A DNA stretch of 64,000 nucleotides from Petrachloros mirabilis ULC683 (GCF_009939295.1 NZ_WVIC01000012.1:29418-93417); one strand, 5' to 3'; counted from the first letter of the stretch, positions 43,902 through 53,943 are shown. Notes: generated from the sequence alone by a model not told the origin. Numbers and translations are program-made.

Positions 43902-44543
43902 ATGGCCAGTTCTAGTGAGTTATCGAATTTGCCCCCCGGCCTGAAATCTCTGGGCAGCACCTTTGTGCTGTGGGGTCGGATCAGTTTTTGGCTGAAGGTG
44001 GCTTTGGCGGTGGTGTCTAGCATTACGGCGCTGTTTGCCTTTTTTGCTGTGTCCTTTGCGGGGCAGCCAACCCCAACCAATCAGCCCTTGCCTCCCGGTA
44101 GTGTCCCAACGCCACCCCCCACAGGTGCCAGTGCCGTCTCTGGAGTTAGCTTATTTTTGACCATCTGTGGGATTTTGTTATTAGGGATGAGCGCCTACTG
44201 GAGTTTTCGGTATATTCAGTGGGGGCGGCGACTCCGCAGCTCTACGCCCGGGGTGCAACCTTCACGAGCCTCGACACTGGCACAGGTTAAGTGGTCCCTG
44301 CGCACGGATTTGCTGGGAATGCTGTTGTCTGTGATTGCTGGGCAGAGCATTGTAGGTAGCGTCCTCACCAAGTCGCTGTTGCAAATTGGCAACTTCTACA
44401 ACATGCTCAATAATGCTGTTGGCCCAGTGGATATTTTGGTGATCTTGGTGTGCATTCATGTAGTGACGGGGCAGTTTATTGGGCTGAGTGTCTCGCTATA
44501 CTTATTGCAGCGCACTGCACAACCCCAGAAGGCTTCGACATAA
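43902..44543 (+). CDS. DUF3611 membrane protein
   Basis: A 213-residue protein with about four membrane helices: near residues 25-50, 82-105, 135-150 and 175-202. The first loop is Pro/Thr-rich (PTPTNQPLPPGSVPTPPP). WGRISFWLKVALAVVSSI at the start of helix 1 is the DUF3611 hallmark, a family confined to photosynthetic organisms. It starts five bases after bciB, so it is likely co-transcribed. Its function is unknown. Confidence 0.88.
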   Translation: MASSSELSNLPPGLKSLGSTFVLWGRISFWLKVALAVVSSITALFAFFAVSFAGQPTPTNQPLPPGSVPTPPPTGASAVSGVSLFLTICGILLLGMSAYWSFRYIQWGRRLRSSTPGVQPSRASTLAQVKWSLRTDLLGMLLSVIAGQSIVGSVLTKSLLQIGNFYNMLNNAVGPVDILVILVCIHVVTGQFIGLSVSLYLLQRTAQPQKAST

Positions 44544-44553
44544 TTTACGCTCT

Positions 44554-44919
44554 ATGGCTGCTTTACCGCCGCTGACCACTGATACCCTTTGGGAGATTCT
44601 GGATGGCACTCTGAGCAATCAGACAGTGAACCAATTGCTGTGGCGTTGCTTAGGCTATCGATGGGATTCTGAAACAGAGCAGTGGAACCTCTCGACTGTG
44701 GCTTCAGAGTGGGCGGATTTATACCCTGAACCTCCTGATTTTATTGGTAGCCGTCCGGCAACGGTGAAGCTGACCCGTTCTATTCCCAAGGAAGATAAGC
44801 AGCTCCTCAAGGAGCAGTTAGGATTTGAGGGCTACAGGGTGGATCAACTCACCCCCAACCGCACCCGCCGCGCTACGGCGGTCAGTTGGCTGCTGAGCTA
44901 TCTACAGCGCCAGTCTTAG
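44554..44919 (+). CDS. DUF1823 protein
   Basis: A 121-residue protein conserved in cyanobacteria and plastid-bearing organisms. LPPLTTDTLWEILDGTLS near the start, the LLWRCLGYRWD segment and RRATAVSWLLSYLQ at the end are characteristic. The ATG at 44554 is ten bases after the DUF3611 stop. Its own stop, TAG, lies in the first bases of MITE-D copy 1, so the C-terminus may have been altered by the insertion. Function unknown. Confidence 0.85.
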   Translation: MAALPPLTTDTLWEILDGTLSNQTVNQLLWRCLGYRWDSETEQWNLSTVASEWADLYPEPPDFIGSRPATVKLTRSIPKEDKQLLKEQLGFEGYRVDQLTPNRTRRATAVSWLLSYLQRQS

Positions 44920-45025
44920 TAATCTGTCAACTTTGTCTTAAAGGATTGATGAGTACCCAGAAGTTGATGGGGGTTAAATTTTGAGGGTCACTGACCCTTC
45001 AAAATTTTCCTGACAGAACATTTAG
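44916..45025. mobile_element. MITE-D copy 1 between convergent genes
   Basis: A 110-bp element with TTAGTAATCTGTCA at one end and TGACAGAACATTTAG at the other. Its centre, AAATTTTGAGGGTCA and TGACCCTTCAAAATTT (44977-45008), is a strong stem flanked by A/T runs on both sides, which suits a two-way terminator. The stop codons of both neighbours, TAG at 44917 and TAA (read from 45024), are inside its ends. Confidence 0.8.
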
Positions 45026-45444
45026 GGGCAAGACGAGCAGACATCTTCTGAGGGGTGGGGATAGTCTGAGGCGTAGGTTTCTGAGCGTTGGCCAAACCAA
45101 GCATAGCGATTGTCGCGCACTTGTTCGTAGGTGCGATCGCCCCACCCTTTAAGACCCGGCAAGGCACGATAGGTCTGAATCACCGCCGCACCACCAGGCA
45201 GCAGTCGGGCAATTTCTTCGGCAGCCTCACTACCTTGCCAACGCTGTTGCGGATCCGCAACCTGGATCAAAATCATGCCCTGTTCACAGTCTTCAGGGGT
45301 GATGTGCCACTGCTGGAGAGCTACTTCATCCTGCATAGGAATATAGTGAAATCGCTGTCCTTGATCCAGCCGTTCTAGGGCTTGAACTAGAGTGGTGCAG
45401 AGATTACAGCGACCATCAAAAATGACCCGATACGGTGCAGACAT
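45022..45444 (-). CDS. DUF393 (DCC-family) thiol-disulfide protein
   Basis: A 140-residue protein from ATG 45444 (an upstream start adds 12 residues). The hallmark VIFDGRCNLCTTLV (Asp-Gly-x-Cys-x2-Cys) near the N-terminus marks the DCC family, whose thioredoxin-like fold is thought to handle disulfides. The C-terminus has another cysteine pair, DVCSSCP, right before a stop lying in the MITE-D terminus. Convergent with the DUF1823 gene. Redox partner unknown. Confidence 0.88.
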   Translation of the reverse strand: MSAPYRVIFDGRCNLCTTLVQALERLDQGQRFHYIPMQDEVALQQWHITPEDCEQGMILIQVADPQQRWQGSEAAEEIARLLPGGAAVIQTYRALPGLKGWGDRTYEQVRDNRYAWFGQRSETYASDYPHPSEDVCSSCP

Positions 45445-45587
45445 AGAAGTTGTGAGTGTGAAGAAGACATCTGTTTGCACTGTAACGCAGACCTGAGGAA
45501 CAGCAGCGGGTCGGGGTGTTCGCTCAGCAAAGTTTTGACTCGCCAGTAGAATAGGGGCAGCCCAATTGAAGCGTCTGCAAGTTCGGC

Positions 45588-46235
45588 ATGGTCACAGTTG
45601 TTAGTCCTAGTCCCCAGCAATATCACGGCTCCAGCTTGGTGCTGGAAGGGATTACCTGGCAAACCTACCAGGGACTGGTTCATGATCTCAACGCCCAGCC
45701 TGGAAAGCGACTGACCTATGACCAAGGAGTCCTAGAGATTTCAATGCCCTTACCACCTCACGAAACCTATAAGCGCTGGTTAGGCCGCTGGGTGGAGATT
45801 ATCACTGAGGAACTCGATATCGAAATTCGCAGCTTAGGATCCTGTACCTGGAGTCGTCAAGACTTACTGAAGGGCATTGAGGCAGATGAATGCTACTACA
45901 TCCAACATGAGGCGGCGGTGCGGGGCAAAATGTGGATTGATTTGACCGTAGATCCACCCCCTGATCTGGCTATTGAAGTTGACATTACCAGTCCATCGTT
46001 ACCGCGCTTGCCGATTTATGCAGCTTTGCAGATCCCTGAGGTTTGGCAGTTTGATGGTGAAAGGATGCACATTTGCTGTTTGGTTTCTGCTGCCTATGAA
46101 GAGCGGCCTCAGTCTCATGTACTGCCCATTGCTACAGCGACAGGGATTGAAGCTTGGATGGCTAAAGCCCAAGTCTCTGGGGAAACCAGTTGGGCCAAGC
46201 AAGTGCGGCAATGGGTGAGTGCTTCCCAGGGCTAA
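45588..46235 (+). CDS. Uma2-family (DUF820) protein
   Basis: A 215-residue protein. The core pattern is complete: RLTYDQGVLEISMPLPPHE, PDLAIEVDITSPS, then YAALQIPEVWQFDGERMHI. These carry the Asp, Glu-x-Asp and Gln residues of the family's nuclease-like site. It lacks the coiled tail of the other Uma2 protein at 39053 and so belongs to a different subgroup. No partner gene is evident. Confidence 0.88.
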   Translation: MVTVVSPSPQQYHGSSLVLEGITWQTYQGLVHDLNAQPGKRLTYDQGVLEISMPLPPHETYKRWLGRWVEIITEELDIEIRSLGSCTWSRQDLLKGIEADECYYIQHEAAVRGKMWIDLTVDPPPDLAIEVDITSPSLPRLPIYAALQIPEVWQFDGERMHICCLVSAAYEERPQSHVLPIATATGIEAWMAKAQVSGETSWAKQVRQWVSASQG

Positions 46236-46309
46236 AATCAGGCGATCCGACTGCGCCTGCTAACCAACAAGGGGTATGATAAGCAACCAAACTCGTCAGT
46301 AAATCAATT

Positions 46310-47455
46310 ATGCAGAGAGTCATTGGGCTGATTAGCGGCACTTCTGTTGATGGCATTGATGCAGCCCTGGTGGAAATTTCAGGCCGGGAGATGGATCTGG
46401 CTGTGAATCTTCTGGCGGCGGAAACCTATTCTTATCCCCCTGCGTTACGGGAGCAAATTTTGGCGCTTTGTGCTGGTGTACCGCTCAGTCTGAAGGATTT
46501 GGCAGCGTTAGATGATGCGATCGCAGCCAAATTTGCTGAGGCCGCCCTAGCCATCCAAGTTAAACATCCCCAGCCCGTAGACTTGATTGGTTCCCACGGC
46601 CAGACCGTCTACCACCGACCCCCCACAGCCAAGAGACTGGGCTATACCCTACAACTGGGTAGAGGCGATGCGATCGCTCAGCAAACCCGAATTCCAACCG
46701 TCACCAATATGCGGGCAGCGGATATTGCCGTAGGGGGGCAAGGCGCGCCCCTAGTTTCCAAGTTGGATGTATGTTTACTCAGCCATCCCCAAAAAGCACG
46801 CTGCGTGCAAAACATTGGCGGCATCGGCAACCTCACCTTCTTACCCGCTCAGACCGCTCAGACTCTGCCCGACACTCTACTGGGATGGGATACCGGGCCA
46901 GGGAATGTTCTGCTCGATCTGGCCGTTCAGCATCTTACAAACGGGCAGCAAACCTATGACCAAAATGGGGCTTGGGCCGCCACGGGCAAGCCCTGCACCG
47001 CATTGGTGGACACATGGTTGCAAGATAACTTCTTCTACCAGCCACCGCCCAAGTCCACGGGACGGGAACTGTTTGGGCCAGACTATTTGCAGCAGTGTTT
47101 AGCAACAGCCCCAGCTTACGATCTTGACTCCGCTGATTTTTTGGCGAGTCTGACTGAATTAACAGCGCGCTCCATTGTAGACAACTACCGTCGCTTTTTG
47201 CCTCAAATGCCCCAAGAGGTTTTACTTTGCGGCGGCGGCAGCCACAATGCCTACCTGCGCCAGCGCTTGCAAGCTCACCTGGATCCAATCCCAGTGCGTA
47301 CCACCACCGATGTGGGACTCCATGCCGATGCTAAAGAAGCCATTGCCTTTGCAGTGCTAGCCTACTGGCGTTGGCATCAAATTCCTGGAAACCTGCCAGC
47401 GGTTACCGGTGCCCACCGCCCTGTAGTGTTAGGTGATCTCTGTATCCCCTTCTGA
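46310..47455 (+). CDS. anmK: Anhydro-N-acetylmuramic acid kinase
   Basis: A 381-residue kinase for recycling cell-wall anhydro-MurNAc. The N-terminal loop [30 protein letters not shown], the [12 protein letters not shown] block, [12 protein letters not shown] and the C-terminal [16 protein letters not shown] with DAKEAIAFA are textbook. Length is as expected. It is a single gene with MITE-D copy 2 just after its stop. Confidence 0.96.
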   Translation: MQRVIGLISGTSVDGIDAALVEISGREMDLAVNLLAAETYSYPPALREQILALCAGVPLSLKDLAALDDAIAAKFAEAALAIQVKHPQPVDLIGSHGQTVYHRPPTAKRLGYTLQLGRGDAIAQQTRIPTVTNMRAADIAVGGQGAPLVSKLDVCLLSHPQKARCVQNIGGIGNLTFLPAQTAQTLPDTLLGWDTGPGNVLLDLAVQHLTNGQQTYDQNGAWAATGKPCTALVDTWLQDNFFYQPPPKSTGRELFGPDYLQQCLATAPAYDLDSADFLASLTELTARSIVDNYRRFLPQMPQEVLLCGGGSHNAYLRQRLQAHLDPIPVRTTTDVGLHADAKEAIAFAVLAYWRWHQIPGNLPAVTGAHRPVVLGDLCIPF

Positions 47456-47479
47456 GAAAAGGGGTTGCCATCCCAAATT

Positions 47480-47573
47480 TAGTTGTGCTGCTCAGGTGAC
47501 TGATAGGGTCAGTAGTTGGGGGTTAAATTTTGAGGGGTCGCAGACCCTCAAGATTTTCCTGACGGAACACTAA
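47480..47573. mobile_element. MITE-D copy 2
   Basis: The right half is conserved: GGGGGTTAAATTTTGAGGGG, then AGACCCTCAAGATTTTCC and the terminus TGACGGAACACTAA. The left third is diverged. It lies 25 bp after anmK and may end its transcript. Confidence 0.65.
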
Positions 47574-47601
47574 ACGTCTCGACGGTAGCGACTGTGGTGG
47601 T

Positions 47602-47691
47602 TTAGGCAGTATGGGTCATTTTGCCATCACGTTTAAGCGGCGATTTGGCATTGCCCCAAGTCAGCGCTTAGCGGCACATAGAATAGTGAAA
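47602..47691 (+). pseudogene. C-terminal remnant of an AraC-family regulator
   Basis: The frame reads GSMGHFAITFKRRFGIAPSQ, the second recognition helix and end of an AraC/XylS DNA-binding domain (usual form: GHFxxxFKRxFGxxPSQ). Nothing upstream continues it, and MITE-C copy 2 starts right after. The rest of the gene is lost. Confidence 0.5.
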
Positions 47692-47799
47692 TATAGCGGT
47701 TCTCACCTGAGTGAGATACGGGGTGTGGGGGTGGAACCCCCACGCAGGGGGCACTGCCCCCTGCAGCCCATGTACTCCATTGATTTGTAAACCGCTATA
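47692..47799. mobile_element. MITE-C copy 2
   Basis: A 108-bp element with ends TATAGCGGTTCTCACC and GTAAACCGCTATA. It has two inner hairpins, GTGGGGGTGGAACCCCCAC and GCAGGGGGCACTGCCCCCTGC. Folded, it makes a three-branched structure. Together with copy D2 and the AraC remnant it explains the gap 47456-47892. Confidence 0.8.
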
Positions 47800-47892
47800 T
47801 ACAGAGTAGATTTACAAGTTATTGAGGATTGCTATACATTGAGAATTATTCACTCTTAGCCTCAGTTTCTGTCCTAATATCAGCTCTAGCCT

Positions 47893-48351
47893 GTGACCCA
47901 TACTTTCTTACTTGAACCGGGACGATGGACGTTTTCAGGACATTGGTTAGAGCGCCATGGAGAGGCATGGCCTATTCATGGCAAAATGCTGGTGGCCTGG
48001 AGTGAAGATGGTTGGTTTACCCTCATTTCCAAGCTCATATTTACTGATCAGGAAAATGCTGGATTGCCCTCTCGACCGGACATTACCCTGCAATATCGAG
48101 GTCGTCTCAGCCTAGAGGATCACCAGTATCCCTTTGTTTTGCAGCACAGCGAACTGGGGCGCATTGAAGGGGAAGGCTGGATTGGTCCCCAGGTGATTAC
48201 GCAGCGGTTTTGGGTCTTAGATGGCCGCGATCGCAGAAGTGGCTTTGAGTCTATGTATCGCATTGCCGCAGATCGCTACCTTCTGAGCGGAGGCATTCTA
48301 GGGGGACATCAACTCATCAGCACCCTCGAAGCAATCATGAATCGCCAATAG
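47893..48351 (+). CDS. Conserved cyanobacterial protein of unknown function
   Basis: A 152-residue protein starting with GTG at 47893. It is beta-rich with many Trp and Gly (LEPGRWTFSGHWLERHGEAW, RIEGEGWIGPQ). The end, RYLLSGGILGGHQLISTLEA, resembles a lipocalin-like barrel closure, but I cannot name a family. It stops five bases before the hemH stop, tail to tail. No signal peptide. Probably a soluble ligand-binding protein. Confidence 0.65.
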   Translation: MTHTFLLEPGRWTFSGHWLERHGEAWPIHGKMLVAWSEDGWFTLISKLIFTDQENAGLPSRPDITLQYRGRLSLEDHQYPFVLQHSELGRIEGEGWIGPQVITQRFWVLDGRDRRSGFESMYRIAADRYLLSGGILGGHQLISTLEAIMNRQ

Positions 48352-48355
48352 CTCC

Positions 48356-49522
48356 CTAAAGTAGCCCCACGAAATGGAGCGGCCCTTGACCGCTGATCAA
48401 CTCTAGTAATAGGGCTAGAAAACCAATCATGGCCAAACGACCATTCCAGCGCTCCGCCGCAGTGGTCATGCCCCATTCCCAGCGCTCTTGAGGATACATC
48501 TTGAACTTCTCCTCTTCGGGTCGCGTCACCTGAGCAAACTGCATGGCCGGACGCTCTAGGGCTTCAATCACCAAATTTCCCAAGTCATCGATAAATCCCT
48601 CATAGGTATTGAGGGCTGGAACCCGGCGAAAATTTTTAATGCCCGATTCTTCAGCTAGCTCCCGATACTCCATATCAATTTCCTGAAGCGTTTCGATGTG
48701 CTCAGATATAAAGCTGATCGGCACCACCACAAGTTCTTTGACACCTTGTGATCCCAGTTCCTGAATGACATCATCTGTGTAGGGTTTCAGCCACTCCACT
48801 GGCCCTACACGGCTTTGATAGGCTAAGACATGGGGGTTGGGTCGCCCCAATGCCTGTATGACTAGGCGAGTACAGGCTTCAATTTCTTTCTGATAAGGAT
48901 CTCCAGAGTTCTCAACATAGCTGAGGGGCACCCCATGGGCGCTAAAGAAAATGGTGGCACTCTCGGGATGGTCGCACTGGTCAATTTCCTGGGCAATCAA
49001 ATCGACCATGGCCTGGACATAGCCCTGGCGGTCATACCAGGAGGGCACCACCGTGTAGTCAATTTGTTGGAGGGCTGCATCCTGTTGCCAGAGTTCTTCT
49101 AGCAGTCGAAAGCTAGAGCCGCTGGTGCTAATCGAGAACTGAGGGTACAGTGGCAAGATCACCAGGGTGTCAATGCCATCTTTTTTAATTTCAACGATGG
49201 CTTCTTCAGTAAAGGGGTGCCAGTAGCGCATGCCAATGTAGACCTGCGCCTCTTTGCCTTTTTGCTGAAGATCTAAGCGCAGGGCTTGAGCTTGTTCTTC
49301 CGTAATCTGACGCAGGGGCGACCCTCCGCCAATTTGGCGATAGTTTTCTTGAGAGCGCTTAGCTCTACTGGTGGCAATAAACCAAGCCAGCGGTTTTTGC
49401 AACCACTGAAAGGGCAGGCGAATAATTTCTGGGTCTGAGAACAGGTTGTACAGGAAGGGACGAACGTCACTCAACCGTTCTGGCCCTCCTAAGTTCAGCA
49501 GCAAAACCCCAACACGGCTCAT
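48356..49522 (-). CDS. hemH: Ferrochelatase with C-terminal CAB-like helix
   Basis: A 388-residue enzyme inserting iron into protoporphyrin [12 protein letters not shown] at the start, [12 protein letters not shown] with the catalytic His, and [19 protein letters not shown] are the core motifs. The last 45 residues ([20 protein letters not shown] and on) are a chlorophyll-a/b-binding-type helix with Glu-x-Trp-Asn-Gly-Arg, found on cyanobacterial and plastid type I ferrochelatases. It links heme output to chlorophyll supply and allows dimer formation. Intact and of usual length. Confidence 0.97.
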   Translation of the reverse strand: MSRVGVLLLNLGGPERLSDVRPFLYNLFSDPEIIRLPFQWLQKPLAWFIATSRAKRSQENYRQIGGGSPLRQITEEQAQALRLDLQQKGKEAQVYIGMRYWHPFTEEAIVEIKKDGIDTLVILPLYPQFSISTSGSSFRLLEELWQQDAALQQIDYTVVPSWYDRQGYVQAMVDLIAQEIDQCDHPESATIFFSAHGVPLSYVENSGDPYQKEIEACTRLVIQALGRPNPHVLAYQSRVGPVEWLKPYTDDVIQELGSQGVKELVVVPISFISEHIETLQEIDMEYRELAEESGIKNFRRVPALNTYEGFIDDLGNLVIEALERPAMQFAQVTRPEEEKFKMYPQERWEWGMTTAAERWNGRLAMIGFLALLLELISGQGPLHFVGLL

Positions 49523-49769
49523 AAGCCCAAAAGTCCTAAGCTTTCATATTTGTCATTGATTTTAACTAACGGGGTGCTTGTGGGGCTATACGTCTAAGGC
49601 GCAATCTGAAAAGTGTGCTGAGAGATACAAGATATCTTTTGGGTGTTTGGGGGCTGTGCGAAACGGTGCTGAACCTTGAGAGGATCCAATTCATAAAGGC
49701 TGCAATCTGCCTAGGGCAGGCAAGTTCACAGATCTTTTGATAGAGTCAGTGAGCGCCCTGCATAGGATA

Positions 49770-49775
49770 AAGGAG
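49770..49775 (+). promoter_or_regulatory. Ribosome-binding site deciding the pdxJ start
   Basis: AAGGAG lies six bases before the TTG at 49782. This good Shine-Dalgarno match supports the TTG over an upstream start at 49737, which has no such site. Confidence 0.65.
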
Positions 49776-49781
49776 TTTACC

Positions 49782-50525
49782 TTGCCAACCCTGGGAGTCA
49801 ACATTGATCATGTGGCCACCATTCGTCAAGCTCGACAAACTGTTGAGCCAGATCCCGTAGCCGCAGCAGTTTTGGCTGAATTGGGCGGGGCGGATGGCAT
49901 TACCGTACATTTGCGTGAAGACCGCCGTCATATTCAAGATCGTGATGTGCGGGTGTTGCGGCAAACGGTTCGTACCCACCTCAATTTAGAAATGGCGGCC
50001 ACTGAAGAAATGGTGAATATTGCCCTGGAGATTCAGCCCGACTATGTGACTCTGGTTCCCGAACGTCGAGAGGAGGTTACCACAGAGGGGGGGCTAAATA
50101 TTGTTGGGCAGCAGTCCTGGCTGACAGAGGTGGTGCAGACCTTAGAGGCTGCCAAGATTCCAGTCAGTTTGTTTATTGATGCAGATTCAGCTCAAATTGA
50201 GGCATCGGCAACAGTGGGGGCAACTTTTATTGAGCTGCATACAGGACGCTATGCAGAAGCTACTACAGAGGCAGTCCAGGCTGAGGAGCTAGCCCTTCTT
50301 GATCAAGGCTGTCAACAGGCTCGTGCTTTGGGTTTACGCGTCAACGCAGGTCATGGCTTGACCTATTGGAATACCTATCCGGTCGCCTGCTTAGCGGGCA
50401 TGGAAGAACTCAACATTGGGCATACCATCATCAGTCGAGCGGTTCTAGTTGGTCTAGAGCGTGCTGTACGGGACATGAAAGGGGTGATTTGGGGCAGGCA
50501 TGGAGCGATTGAGTCACAAGGGTAG
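49782..50525 (+). CDS. pdxJ: Pyridoxine 5'-phosphate synthase
   Basis: A 247-residue TIM-barrel enzyme condensing 1-deoxyxylulose 5-phosphate and aminoacetone phosphate to pyridoxine phosphate. [56 protein letters not shown] and NAGHGLTY all match PdxJ, including the catalytic Glu and His. The start is TTG, supported by an AAGGAG site. GH38 mannosidase follows five bases after the stop, suggesting a shared transcript although the functions are unrelated. Confidence 0.95.
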   Translation: MPTLGVNIDHVATIRQARQTVEPDPVAAAVLAELGGADGITVHLREDRRHIQDRDVRVLRQTVRTHLNLEMAATEEMVNIALEIQPDYVTLVPERREEVTTEGGLNIVGQQSWLTEVVQTLEAAKIPVSLFIDADSAQIEASATVGATFIELHTGRYAEATTEAVQAEELALLDQGCQQARALGLRVNAGHGLTYWNTYPVACLAGMEELNIGHTIISRAVLVGLERAVRDMKGVIWGRHGAIESQG

Positions 50526-50530
50526 CAGCA

Positions 50531-53500
50531 ATGGTAGGCGATAAACAGATTCAGGGTTGTCTTACAGCAAGCGCTAGGGTCGCAGAAAGGGCAGCTCAAC
50601 TCCGACGGCTCACCCAGCTTGAGGTGCAGCCTCAGTGGCGAGCCTACAGCGGCGTACTACCCCAGGAAGAGGCACTTCAGTCTGCCGCTTGGTCTCAGTG
50701 GCAACCTATCACCGTCAATGACCGGCGTCATATTGCCTGGCCCCAAGGTCAACAAACGCTGTGGCTAGGACAAAGGATCACAGTTCCAGATGCTTTGGAT
50801 GATTATCCTCTCAACGGCCTGGTTCTGAGACTGGCATTGACTTGGTGGGCGGAGCTGGCGGAGATTTTTGTCGAGGGTCAGTTGGTACAGATGGGGGATT
50901 TGTTTGACTGCTCGGCGCGGGTGGTGCTGTGCGAGTCAGTGACGCCCGGTGAGACGATTGCCGTGGCCATCCGCTTGGTCAGCCCTGGTCACGATGCCGG
51001 TGCGTTGGTGCGATCGCACCTCATCTTCGAGCCCAGCCAATCAGAGCGCCCAGATCCGGGGATGGTCGCGGATGAACTGACTGTTTTGCAGGGGTATCTA
51101 GCTCAGTTTCAGCCGCAGCAACTGCCCAAGTTGGCGGCTGTCGTCGATGCCTTGGACTGGACACGGCGGGCAGATGCTACTCAGTTTGAAGCAGAGCTGG
51201 CGACACTGCGCCAGCAACTTACCCCCTGGTTGCCCTGGCTACAGCAGCGCCAGATTGCCTGGGTGGGTCATGCCCATTTAGACCTAGCTTGGCTGTGGCC
51301 GGTGAGTGAGACCTGGGCGGCGGCTGAGCGCACCTTTTGCTCGGTGCTGACGCTCCAGAGCGAGTTTCCAGAGCTGGTGTTCACCCATTCGTCTCCGGCA
51401 CTGTATGCCTGGCTAGAGCACCATCGCCCTAATTTGTTTGCTCAGATCCAGACCCAGGTGGCGGCGGGGCGCTGGGAAGTGGGGGCAGGGCTATGGGTGG
51501 AGCCAGAATTGAATCTGGTTAGTGGCGAGTCTCTGGTGCGCCAAGTGCTCTATGGCCAGCGATACACCCAGTCCCGGTTTGGTCGCATCAGCGCTGTGGC
51601 ATGGCTGCCTGACAGCTTTGGGTTTTGCTGGCAGTTGCCCCAAATCTTGCAGCAGGGGGGCATTGCATATTTTCTGACCCAAAAGCTGCGCTGGAACGAC
51701 ACCACTGAGTTTCCCCATGAGGTGTTTTGGTGGCAGGCTCCTGATGGCAGTCGTCTGCTGAGTTTGATGCTGCCCCCCATTGGCGAAGGCATTGACCCGG
51801 TCAAAATGGCCGATCACGCCCAGACCTGGGAAGCTGCCACTGGTCTGCCCCTGAGTCTGTGGCTGCCAGGGGTCGGTGATCATGGCGGTGGCCCCACCCG
51901 TGACATGCTCAGCATGGCTCAACGGTGGCAGCAGTCGGCGGTCTTCCCCCACCTGCAAGCCATGACCTCTGAGCAGTTTTGTCGGCAGGTGCAGGCTCAG
52001 CTTTCTCCAGAAGCCATTCCAGTCTGGGATGACGAGCTCTACCTGGAGTTTCACCGAGGCTGCTATACCAGCCACGCCGATCAAAAATGGTTCAATCGCC
52101 GCTGTGAACACCTGTTGGTTGAAGCAGAGTTCTACAGCACTTGGGCCAGTTGGGTGGCCAAAGCGCCCTATCCCCAGGCCGAACTGGAGCAAGCCTGGAA
52201 GCAAGTTTTGTTTAATCAGTTCCACGATATTCTGCCGGGTTCGGCGATTCCAGAGGTGTTTGTAGATGCCAACCGGGACTGGCAAGCGGCCTTGCAAACG
52301 GCTCAGTCGCTTCGGCAGCGGGCTTGGGGTGCGATCGCAGCCACCCTAGATCTGCCGCCACCCCCCCAACCCAATAGCCACCCTGTGGTGGTGTTTAACG
52401 CTCTTAACTGGGATCGCCAAGAAGGGGTGACAGTGCCCTTACCCCCAGGGCAAGATAAAACCCCCTGGCAAATTTGGGATCTCAACGGCCAACCAGTTCC
52501 CAGTCAAAGGCTGAGGGAGGCACCCCAGCTCAGATTTGAGGCTGACGCTCCCGGATTAGGCTATCGGGTGTATTGGCTGGCACCCACTTCCCCTGCCGCT
52601 GCTGCACCCCAGACGCCACCAGAACATTGGGTCTTAGAAAATCAACACCTTCGAGTTGAAATTTGCCCCCAAACTGGAGATATATTGCAGGTGCGCGATC
52701 GCACCCAGCAGCGAGACATCCTTTCCGCTCCAGGCAACCACCTGCAATTCTTTCAAGATCAAGGGCAGTACTGGGACGCCTGGAACATTGACCCCGACTA
52801 CGCCAGTCATCCCCTTGCCGATGCCAGATTAGCATCCATCCAGTGGATTGACTGGGGGCCAGTGCAGCAGCGCCTGCGGGTGGTACGGCTCTTTGGCCAG
52901 TCTCGCTTGACCCAAGATTATGTGCTAGAGGCTCACTCACCGCTTTTGCACATTCACACCATCATCCACTGGCAAGAGCGCCATGTCCTGGTGAAAGCTG
53001 CCTTTCCCCTGACCGTGAGTGCCCCCATGGCCACCTACGAAATTCCCTGCGGTGCCATTGCGCGCCCCACCCTGCCCAGCCCTGACCCACTGCCACCCCA
53101 GCAAACTGCCAAGTGGGAAGTCCCAGCCCTCCACTGGGCTGACCTCACGGAGGAGTCAAAATCCTACGGCGTTAGCTTGCTCAATGACTGCAAATATGGC
53201 TACGACGCCCAGCCAGCACAATTGCGCCTGACGCTGCTGCGAGGGTCAACCTGGCCCGATCCCGAGTGCGATCTGGGTCTTCATCACTTCACCTATGCGC
53301 TCTATCCCCACGCAGGCCCCTGGCAAACGGCTCATACCGTCCCCTGGGGCTATGCCCTCAATCGTCCCCTGGAGCCCTGGATGGCAATCAATTCCCCTAC
53401 CCCCCACTCTTCAGACCCCGCCCCAACCCAGCCTCCAGTGGGACAGTGTTTTAGGATTTCTGGCGGCATCCTGATGGCCTGTAAGCAGGCTGAAGACAAT

Positions 53501-53683
53501 ACCCAAAGCTGGATTGTGCGGATACATGAATGCCACGGCGAAACTTCCCCCTTGACCCTGGAAAGTTCCTTCCCCATGGCCAACTGGGAAGTTGTAGATG
53601 GCCTGGAGCAGCCCCTAGATCTAGCAATGCCAAGCTGTTTGGAACCCTGGAAAATCCTCTCTCTCCGCTTAACGCCTTCGTGA
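50531..53683 (+). CDS. GH38 alpha-mannosidase
   Basis: A 1050-residue glycoside hydrolase. The zinc-site strand WVGHAHLDLAWLWPV starts near residue 242. The nucleophile is Asp near residue 361 in AWLPDSFGFCWQLPQI. LPGVGDHGGGPTRDML and QVLFNQFHDILPGSAI are further GH38 marks, followed by long beta domains (WILENQHLRVEI-like VLENQHLRVEI and SHSLLH-type regions). No signal peptide, so it probably acts on cytoplasmic or stored mannosides. Substrate linkage cannot be told. It is a full-length member. Confidence 0.94.
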   Translation: MVGDKQIQGCLTASARVAERAAQLRRLTQLEVQPQWRAYSGVLPQEEALQSAAWSQWQPITVNDRRHIAWPQGQQTLWLGQRITVPDALDDYPLNGLVLRLALTWWAELAEIFVEGQLVQMGDLFDCSARVVLCESVTPGETIAVAIRLVSPGHDAGALVRSHLIFEPSQSERPDPGMVADELTVLQGYLAQFQPQQLPKLAAVVDALDWTRRADATQFEAELATLRQQLTPWLPWLQQRQIAWVGHAHLDLAWLWPVSETWAAAERTFCSVLTLQSEFPELVFTHSSPALYAWLEHHRPNLFAQIQTQVAAGRWEVGAGLWVEPELNLVSGESLVRQVLYGQRYTQSRFGRISAVAWLPDSFGFCWQLPQILQQGGIAYFLTQKLRWNDTTEFPHEVFWWQAPDGSRLLSLMLPPIGEGIDPVKMADHAQTWEAATGLPLSLWLPGVGDHGGGPTRDMLSMAQRWQQSAVFPHLQAMTSEQFCRQVQAQLSPEAIPVWDDELYLEFHRGCYTSHADQKWFNRRCEHLLVEAEFYSTWASWVAKAPYPQAELEQAWKQVLFNQFHDILPGSAIPEVFVDANRDWQAALQTAQSLRQRAWGAIAATLDLPPPPQPNSHPVVVFNALNWDRQEGVTVPLPPGQDKTPWQIWDLNGQPVPSQRLREAPQLRFEADAPGLGYRVYWLAPTSPAAAAPQTPPEHWVLENQHLRVEICPQTGDILQVRDRTQQRDILSAPGNHLQFFQDQGQYWDAWNIDPDYASHPLADARLASIQWIDWGPVQQRLRVVRLFGQSRLTQDYVLEAHSPLLHIHTIIHWQERHVLVKAAFPLTVSAPMATYEIPCGAIARPTLPSPDPLPPQQTAKWEVPALHWADLTEESKSYGVSLLNDCKYGYDAQPAQLRLTLLRGSTWPDPECDLGLHHFTYALYPHAGPWQTAHTVPWGYALNRPLEPWMAINSPTPHSSDPAPTQPPVGQCFRISGGILMACKQAEDNTQSWIVRIHECHGETSPLTLESSFPMANWEVVDGLEQPLDLAMPSCLEPWKILSLRLTPS

Positions 53684-53801
53684 GCCGAACTCACGTTATG
53701 TCACGAATTTCAAACAATTGTGTGTGGTATTTTACTGTCTGCTTACAATCAACTCAGATTGGTAACTCAAATCGGCAACTCAGATGGAGTCACATTTCCT
53801 A

Positions 53802-53943
53802 AGAGGCGGCTTGAAACGTTTCTAATGCCTTGCACCTGCCCCCTAAATCCCCCATTCTGGGGGACTTAAGAGCGACAAAGCCCTCCAGAATAGGGGGTTG
53901 GAGGGGCAAATATAGAGCATCAGAAGACTTTAAGACAGCCTCT
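53802..53943. mobile_element. MITE-B copy 2, inverted
   Basis: A 142-bp element, ends AGAGGCGGCTTGAAACGTTTC and AGACTTTAAGACAGCCTCT (as read on the plus strand, the latter reversed matches copy 1). The interior is C- and G-run palindromes (CCCCCATTCTGGGGGACTTA). It fills much of the 365-bp gap after the mannosidase gene; the rest shows no gene. Confidence 0.65.

Noticed and set aside
51491..52297. 268-codon minus-strand frame
   Set aside because: Antisense to the GH38 mannosidase catalytic region, with no family-like sequence.
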